The notes below the pieces were generated by a model. The model saw only the letters and a list, made by a program, of their open reading frames with translations. It had not been told where the DNA came from and searched no databases. The translations under genes and the position numbers were made by a program. Positions 58,574 to 64,000 of a DNA stretch of 64,000 nucleotides are shown piece by piece; position 1 is the stretch's first letter; each line of letters starts with the position of its first letter. Source of the DNA: Gnetum montanum (taxonomy: Eukaryota > Streptophyta > Gnetopsida > Gnetales > Gnetaceae); the NCBI GenBank assembly GCA_015680685.1, contig MNCI01022206.1:642475-706474 (forward strand). The letters run 5' to 3'.

Positions 58574-60080
58574 ATGCTTAGAACTCAAACTAGGAAAAAA
58601 ACAAAAAAAACCTTCCTAGCTAATCATTTTCCAAATCATATTCCTATAGGACCTAGATCTAAGTCTACACATTCTTCAAACATGGCAAACCCTGCTACCC
58701 AATATTTGGTTAACAATCCTTTCAACTTTCAAAACTTCAACCCAATTCTAAAACCCCTTCAACATACTTTCCTTTCTTTTCATCCCTCTTTCAATGACAC
58801 TCATCAAATTCTTTAGAATTTTGAGACATTAGTAGGTATCCACAACATAGTTCAACATGATGTGGCATGTAAGTCTTTTGTCACTACCTTTCGAGACACA
58901 ACAACTCAATGGTTTCTAACCCTTCTTAATTCATCAGTATCAACCTAGAATAACTTCAAATCATGTTTCTTCTCTCAATTTGGCAAGTTTCCTAGTCCCA
59001 CTATAGCTTCTAGTAACATTACTAGCCTTTGAAAGCTTAGTGGAGAAACAATTAGAAATTATAATTTAAGATTCCTCCAATAATTTTTGTAGGTTCCTAG
59101 TGAAATGCATCCATAACTAGAAGAAATCTTAAATGTTTTCCTCTCAAGCATTGATCCTTTCTTTACATATGCAATGAAATCTAGTCCTAATATCACCTAC
59201 TTACAAGGAGTCATGTCCAAAGCAATTGAACTTGAACAGATCACTCTCACAAACTCTTTACTATCCCAATTCAAAACTCTTGGCCTAGGTTCCTGAACCT
59301 CAATAGTATTGAATCATTTTCAATCAAATCCTTCAATTCTTAACTCTCTACCAAACATTCAAATTTCAAAAGCTTCCTCTTCTTTATTTCCTAAAGACCA
59401 TGGCCTAAATGATGATTAATCGAAGGTCTTAATTCAATATATTATCAATTCTCCCTCCATACCCTTTATCCTTAACCTTGAGACAATACAAACCTTCAAA
59501 TTACCTAAATTTTAGAGTCAACCTCTAATGAACCAAGTCTTGGCCACCTTACAAAATCTTTCTAATGAAGTGACTGAACTAAAATGCAACAATGTTAAAA
59601 CAAGAAATCAACATAATGAGGCAAATGAAAACCTAGGAGAATTAGCTCTTAGTGAATATTGTAGGTTACATAACACCATACAACATTTTGAGAAATATCA
59701 CACAATAATTACAAAACAACCAAAAGGGAAAAGCTCTACTAACGGTTCTAGAAATCCCTAATAAAACTAAAAATAAACTAGTAGCATTATTTGAGCAAGT
59801 CATGATCAATGAAACTACCCCTATAAATACATCATTTAGGAAGATGAGCAACATCATGAATAACTCTAGTAATCCAAATGGGAACAAATACATCCTTTCT
59901 AGCAGATGAAACCATAATAATACATCTCAACAACAACCAAAACCTGGAACATCATTACAAATCCATAATTGTTCCAACCAAAACTAACTTGAGCCTAGGA
60001 ATGCCATGAAAACTTATGATCTTATAGAAGATTTGAAAATGGTTAAGACCAACATATCCATGTATGAACTATTACAATTT
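58574..60080 (+). pseudogene. TAT-D gag
   Basis: Starts MLRTQTRKKTKKTFLANHFP. The capsid region follows (58800-59260), with FRDTTTQWFLTLLNSSVST and FFSQFGKFPSP and the ETIRNYNLRF block; these fit the plant retrotransposon gag domain (A..W...L...SI.SW..L...F..QF). At 59528-59761 an open piece has LQNLSNEVTELK and a zinc-knuckle-like SEYCRLHNTIQHFEKYHT. It is interrupted by about eight stops. Confidence 0.78.
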
Positions 60081-60530
60081 AAGTAAGCAAAAGAAGCTAT
60101 ACCTGGATTGATTGACGAACCTAAAGATAAAGGTAAGACTCCTACAAATGAAAAAGTTCATTTCATAGATGGTGCTGGAATTCTTAACAAACCCATTCTT
60201 CACCAATAGGCCAAGAAGGACCAACCTCCTTTCCTGACCACTTTAATCATACTACTAGGAAAAAACATTCATAATTGTCAAATGAATTCATGAGCTACTA
60301 TAAATGTAATGCCTCTTCAAGTATGTAAACCTTTAGGAGCCTAAATGATTCCCCAAAAAAGATGTGTTATCCAACTTGATGGATCCATTGTCCATGTAGT
60401 AGAATGGCTTAAATATATTTAAATTTTCCTAAAGAAATATCATAATTTTTCATGTCACACAGACATCTTAGTAGTTGATATGAAATGTACTTATGGCATG
60501 TTACTTTTACATACATTCAATTCCCAATTT
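60081..60530 (+). pseudogene. TAT-D protease
   Basis: NS.ATINVMPLQVCKPLGA (near 60280-60340) is the decayed DSGASTNVMPL active site: the Asp position is Asn and the Gly codon is TGA. HTDILVVDMKCTYGMLL corresponds to the block before the LLGRPWIH motif, which is missing. Confidence 0.7.
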
Positions 60531-60960
60531 AGAGGTTTATCTAGATCTAATTTCTCAGAACTCCTTCTACCAATTAAAGGAGGATTTGAACATGTAATTA
60601 TTCCTAGAGAACATTTCCATTGTTATGTCATATCAAGTCCTAATGAATATCATGTCATATTAATAGATCAAAGTGTAGAGTTTGTGGGAATCATTGATCT
60701 TAAATTTGGTAAATACAAGTTGGATGAAAATTTAGATGCAATGAATGACTCCTTACCTAACATAAATCCCTATATTCATACCTATGCCACATCCTATTAC
60801 CAAACTTACAAGGAACTCTATGAATTTCACGTTGACACACTACCTTTTTACCAACATGATGGAAAGACTCTCCTATTTGGTGATCCTCCATTAATTAGTA
60901 AAGACAAGGATATTAGTGAAATCCTCACTATCTAGTCCTCATATGGTAATCCAATTTAGG
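60531..60960 (+). pseudogene. TAT-D linker between protease and RNase H
   Basis: An open piece of 151 codons (60480-60935) that begins inside the protease. It contains GFEHVIIPREHFHCYVISSP and LLFGDPPLISKDKDI. It matches no enzyme domain I know; in position it is the acidic linker seen in polyproteins of this type. Confidence 0.6.
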
Positions 60961-61009
60961 ATTATGACAATGCTTATGTTGATCAAAGAGCTTACTTCTC
61001 AAATTTCAA

Positions 61010-61437
61010 TAACTTGAACACATGGATACTTAGGATTGACAAAGCCTCATCAAAATGAGGATGCAATTCTAGAATTATGTTAATTCCCCTTAGGGAAGCT
61101 ACAACACTTAAATCCATTTATTTTTCAAAGCCCATGACAAAAAACATGGTTGAATATGAAGCTCTCATTCAAGTTACTTTGATCTTTTAAAGTTAAAGAT
61201 TTATAGTGATTCACAACTTATTGTGAATCAAATTAATAACATTTATGAAGATAAGGATCCTTTAATGAGATCATATAGGACATATGTATGAGAATTATTA
61301 AAGGAATCTGATCTTATCATGTTAGTACATGTCTATAGAGATGAAAACCACATTCCTAATGCTTTAGCACAAGTTGCTTCTGTTCATGATCTTCCATTTT
61401 CTTATGGAGCTTGGAATTTTGAATCATCATGGAAAAG
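61010..61437 (+). pseudogene. TAT-D RNase H (RVT_3 type), 5' part
   Basis: Readable hallmarks: WILRIDKASSK (usual WTLYFDGASSK), VEYEALIQ (catalytic Glu), KIYSDSQLIVNQINNIYEDKD (catalytic Asp in the DSQL motif) and RDENHIPNALAQVAS (final ADALA with Asp now Asn). This second RNase H type is typical of Tat-like plant elements. One frameshift lies before IYSDSQ, plus several stops. The solo LTR cuts the region directly after it. Confidence 0.85.
61433..61437. repeat. solo LTR target-site duplication, left
   Basis: AAAAG, identical to 62358-62362. Confidence 0.88.
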
Positions 61438-62357
61438 TGATGAGTGGTGAGGTACCCCTACACTCAACCATACAAAATGAGCGTAGCATGCGCGATCCAG
61501 TCGAACTCCGTAGACTAAATGCCTACACCCCCCATGGAACACTTGGGGTTAATCATTCGTTGTCTTCCCAGACTTACTTGTATGTGTCATGGTGTATGGT
61601 TAAGCAAGTTTGAGGTATATGATTTTTATGGTCTTTTATGTTTTTCTCCTATGCTATCGAGGTGAAGGGTTTGGAAACTAGCTAACTCTAACTAAGGACT
61701 AAGTCTAAATTAACTAGCGTCAACATCCATTCCCACTTACCGTACACACCCTGAACTATGCAACTGTGGCTACCAAACGCTAATTGTTACTGGGATTACC
61801 ACATGTAACGCACATGCTCAAAGTGGTCATACTGAGGCTCCTAACTAGCCTAAACATGATAAGTAGCCGATTCCTTGACTAGCCGTACACATCTGTAGAT
61901 GCTTGTAATCAAATCGTACTCATCCTACGTTCTAGGAGTTTAGGGTGAGAGAGACTAATCGTGATGAGCAGCCGATTCCTTGATTAGCCATACACATTCA
62001 TCAATTCTCATAATCAAGTCATACTCATGATGCACTAATGTAGGTAATAAAATCCTATTCCATGCACTACAAGGTTTATCCACAAAGCTCGTCTTTATTG
62101 CCATACACAACTTGCGTTCAAGTACAAACTGCTCGAATAAAGATCCATTCACTTGGGGACCCCTACTGCGGGCACATGGAAAATATTCTATCTCTAGAGT
62201 GATCAATCTGCTAGAGTTTCCCTACTTTTAGCCGTAGATTGGAAATAAAGGGAGTGCCGCCTCTTATTTATAGATTTGACAGTGGACCACGATATTGCGT
62301 ACGCGACATCACAGGGGACGACGCGATATCGTGGCTCATGCGAATCACGTTTCATCA
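61438..62357 (-). repeat. solo LTR of the ATH family, 920 bp
   Basis: Plus-strand start TGATGAGTGGTGAGGTACCC and end CACGTTTCATCA; homologous to the ATH-A/B LTRs. With perfect AAAAG duplications and no internal element sequence, it is a solo LTR formed by LTR-LTR recombination. CpG sites are frequent (for example GACGACGCGATATCG), so it is much younger than the ATH copies. Minus-strand TATA motif TCTATAAATAAGAGGCGG near 62264. A minus-strand 83-codon frame at 61955-62206 is not credible. Confidence 0.92.
62287..62334. repeat. inverted repeat upstream of the LTR TATA motif
   Basis: CCACGATATTGCG (62287-62299) and CGCGATATCGTGG (62322-62334) pair at 12 of 13 positions with a 22-bp loop. They lie 20-70 bp upstream of the TATA motif on the LTR coding (minus) strand. 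Confidence 0.75.
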
Positions 62358-62362
62358 AAAAG
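62358..62362. repeat. solo LTR target-site duplication, right
   Basis: AAAAG, identical to 61433-61437. Confidence 0.88.
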
Positions 62363-63432
62363 GTTAATTGTTACTCCATCCTCGATAATGTGCTATATTT
62401 ATAAGTGTTTGATGATGATCATCAAATTACTCTTTTTCTTACTAGTCAAGGTGATCAAATCCTTGAAGCTTCACACACTTATTTGGATGATCCAATTCTT
62501 ATCAATGAAGTTTCACCCAATGCTATTATTAGGCAAGCTCAATTTGAGAAAATGAATAGTGAAATTGAGATCCTACAATACAGAGATTGGAAAGTATTAG
62601 CAAAAACTAAAATTTCTTTAATCAAAAAGAAAAATGAAGAACGACCTATTCGAATAGCTAAACATTTACATTTTTATGAAAAGGGTATGTTAATCACATT
62701 GCTACATAAATTCAATGATGTTTTAAACTAGTCCTATGAAGATTTAAAGGTTTATAATGCATTTATCATTGCCCACACAATATCAGTTAGACCTATAACT
62801 AAACCTTTTAGACAAAAATTAAGACCAGTTAATCCAAAAATATAACCTTTAATGAAAAAGGAGATTGATAAACTATTGGAATCTAAAATCATATATATAG
62901 TTAGACATTCTATTTGGGTTTCAAACTTGGTTTTCGTACATAAGAAATTTAGAGAGATACAATTATGAGTTGACTTTAGAAATCTTAATGAAACTTGCAT
63001 TATAGATAATTATCCACTTCCACTTATGGAAGAGCTACTTCAAGTAATAAATGGTGCACAAATGTACTTGTTCTTAGATGGATACTCATGTTACAACTAA
63101 ATTCTTGTGACAAAGAAAGATCAGCATGAAACAACCTCTGTAACAAAATTGGGAACATTTCAATATGCTAAAATGCCTTTTGGGTTATTGAATGTAGAAT
63201 AAGCCTTTTAATGTGTCATGGATAAAACTTATGAAGGGATTATTAAGAAAATTATAGTTATTTAGTTAGATGACTTAATAGTTTTCTCACATGATAGAAG
63301 GATCCATGTTCAAGATCTTAAAAATATATTTTTGAGATGTAGAAAATATGGTGTGACATTAAATGCTAAGAAGTCTATAATTGGTGTACAAAGTATAAAA
63401 TTCCTTGGTCACATAGTGATAAGAGAAGCTAT
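62363..63432 (+). pseudogene. TAT-D linker and reverse transcriptase
   Basis: 62405-62731 is an open linker with VFDDDHQITLF and DDPILINEVSP, ending at the start of RT. RT blocks follow: SYEDLKVYNAFIIAHTI, TKPFRQKLRPVNPKI, VDFRNLNETCIIDNYPLP, LFLDGYSCYN, FGTFQYAKMPFGLLN-like, LDDLIVFSHD (active site .LDD near 63270) and IKFLGHIV. Stops occur at about one per 40 codons. Homology breaks off after GHIV, so RT's end and any integrase are absent. Confidence 0.85.
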
Positions 63433-63822
63433 TTGTTGGCACATTTGGCCATTCCATGGATCAGTTGAAATATTTTATTGGAAGAATCTATGGTTGTGTT
63501 GGCACAAGTAAATTTCAGATTTAATGTTGAAGGTTGGGTGTTGAGGTAAAGGTGCCAAATTATCTCTTTATTAAAATAAGAAATTAGTACTATGGCCAAA
63601 AAAGGGAGTATGTGATTCATGAGAAATTATTAAAGTTCAGATCCCGGTTGTCCAAAACCTGGATATATCCTTGCAAGACAAAATCAAAATGTAACAAAAC
63701 CAGCAACGCCTTCATTGTTTTAAGGTTAAAAAAAAAGAAAGAGAAGGAAAATCAATCTCCACCATAAACTACACCTGCAGAAGAGGAAAACAGCGAAGGA
63801 AAAGAAGACCGCGTTGCAAGAA
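63433..63822. other. unassigned DNA right of TAT-D
   Basis: No similarity to the elements in this window. It starts near TGTTGGCACATTTGGCC, which could be an LTR or other element end, and becomes purine-rich and GC-richer toward the right. Confidence 0.4.
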
Positions 63823-64000
63823 AATGCACAACACCATTCACCGCGATGTTTACCCTGGCGTAGACTCAGAAACAAATTTTGAAACCCTCATTTACACAAC
63901 ACGTGAGGAAAGGGGTCATGCCCTGCAGGCCGTGGCATTTTTATTCTTTCTTTTTTATGATGCAGGCTGCGGATCCGCCAGACGAAGATCTGCAAAATAT
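63823..64000 (+). other. possible 5' end of a host gene or new element, runs off the edge
   Basis: Bases 63770-64000 are GC-richer than the rest, with intact CpGs. Two readings compete. (a) An ATG at 63823 opens a frame with no stop to the edge (59 codons; MHNTIHRDVYPGVD...). (b) A pyrimidine-rich run followed by ATGATGCAG at 63957 could be either an ATG start (MMQAADPPDEDLQN) or a 3' splice site before AADPPDEDLQN. I recognise neither product. Confidence 0.3.

Larger units (their letters stand above)
57185..63432 (+). mobile_element. TAT-D: Ty3 element with RNase H before RT, 3'-truncated
   Basis: Plus strand: LTR-like 5' region, primer site, gag, protease, RVT_3-type RNase H, [solo LTR 61438-62357], RT; homology ends near 63432. 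The RNase H-then-RT order also occurs in known plant Ty3 polyproteins, as I recall, so it is a real architecture and not a rearrangement. The left limit and the missing integrase/3' end are unresolved. Confidence 0.78.

Noticed and set aside
1-64000. tRNA, rRNA or other structural RNA genes
   Set aside because: No cloverleaf-like or rRNA-like sequence was seen by eye; the only tRNA-related sequences are primer-binding sites.

Overview
The window is repeat DNA from a large plant nuclear genome. Nearly all of it is LTR retrotransposons, mostly old, AT-rich, full of in-frame stops and inserted into one another. The families are plant ones: an Athila/Tat-like Ty3 group with an extra ORF after integrase, a Ty1-copia element whose primer site resembles the initiator-Met type, and a Ty3 element with an RVT_3-type RNase H. 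No rRNA, tRNA, CRISPR array or complete host gene was recognised. A gymnosperm or other large-genome seed plant would fit, but the sequence does not name the species. Element names (GP1, GP2, ATH-A/B/C, relic E, COP, TAT-D) are working labels.

Left part. Bases 1-86 are N. From 87 to 6509 lies GP1, a minus-strand LTR element with gag and protease only: a 1084-codon frame broken by about ten stops, a repeat-rich 3' region, a leader, a primer site and a partial 5' LTR carrying a 181-bp tandem repeat. A single N at 6510 joins it abruptly to older, AT-rich DNA. From 6511 to 25393 is ATH-A (minus; ORF3, spacer, integrase, RNase H, RT, protease, gag, 5' LTR), split by GP2 (13036-21255). GP2 is a complete, older relative of GP1 with two LTRs, a perfect 5-bp target duplication ATGTT, a polypurine tract and a primer site. 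ATH-A in turn sits inside ATH-C (plus strand, 25399 to about 30250), of which the spacer, ORF3 and 3' LTR remain.

Middle part. 30271-36483 holds very decayed gag and protease relics in both orientations plus an LTR-like promoter segment. ATH-B (36489-49464, minus) is complete in outline, with two 885-bp LTRs and a 4/5 matching target duplication.

Right part. COP (49923-57179, plus) is a complete but dead Ty1-copia element with two 607-bp LTRs. TAT-D (about 57185-63432, plus) carries gag, protease, RNase H and RT and is interrupted inside RNase H by a 920-bp solo LTR of the ATH family with target duplication AAAAG. From about 63433 the sequence is unrelated to the other elements and becomes GC-richer, with an open frame running off the right edge that may be the start of a host gene.

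How the parts relate: GP1/GP2 lack RT, RNase H and integrase but share their primer-binding sequence with TAT-D, so a TAT-D-like element is a reasonable candidate for having mobilised them. In the ATH family ORF3 lies behind a spacer with a TATA motif and a 5' splice-site-like AG|GTAAG (also seen in modified form), which suggests separate expression of ORF3.
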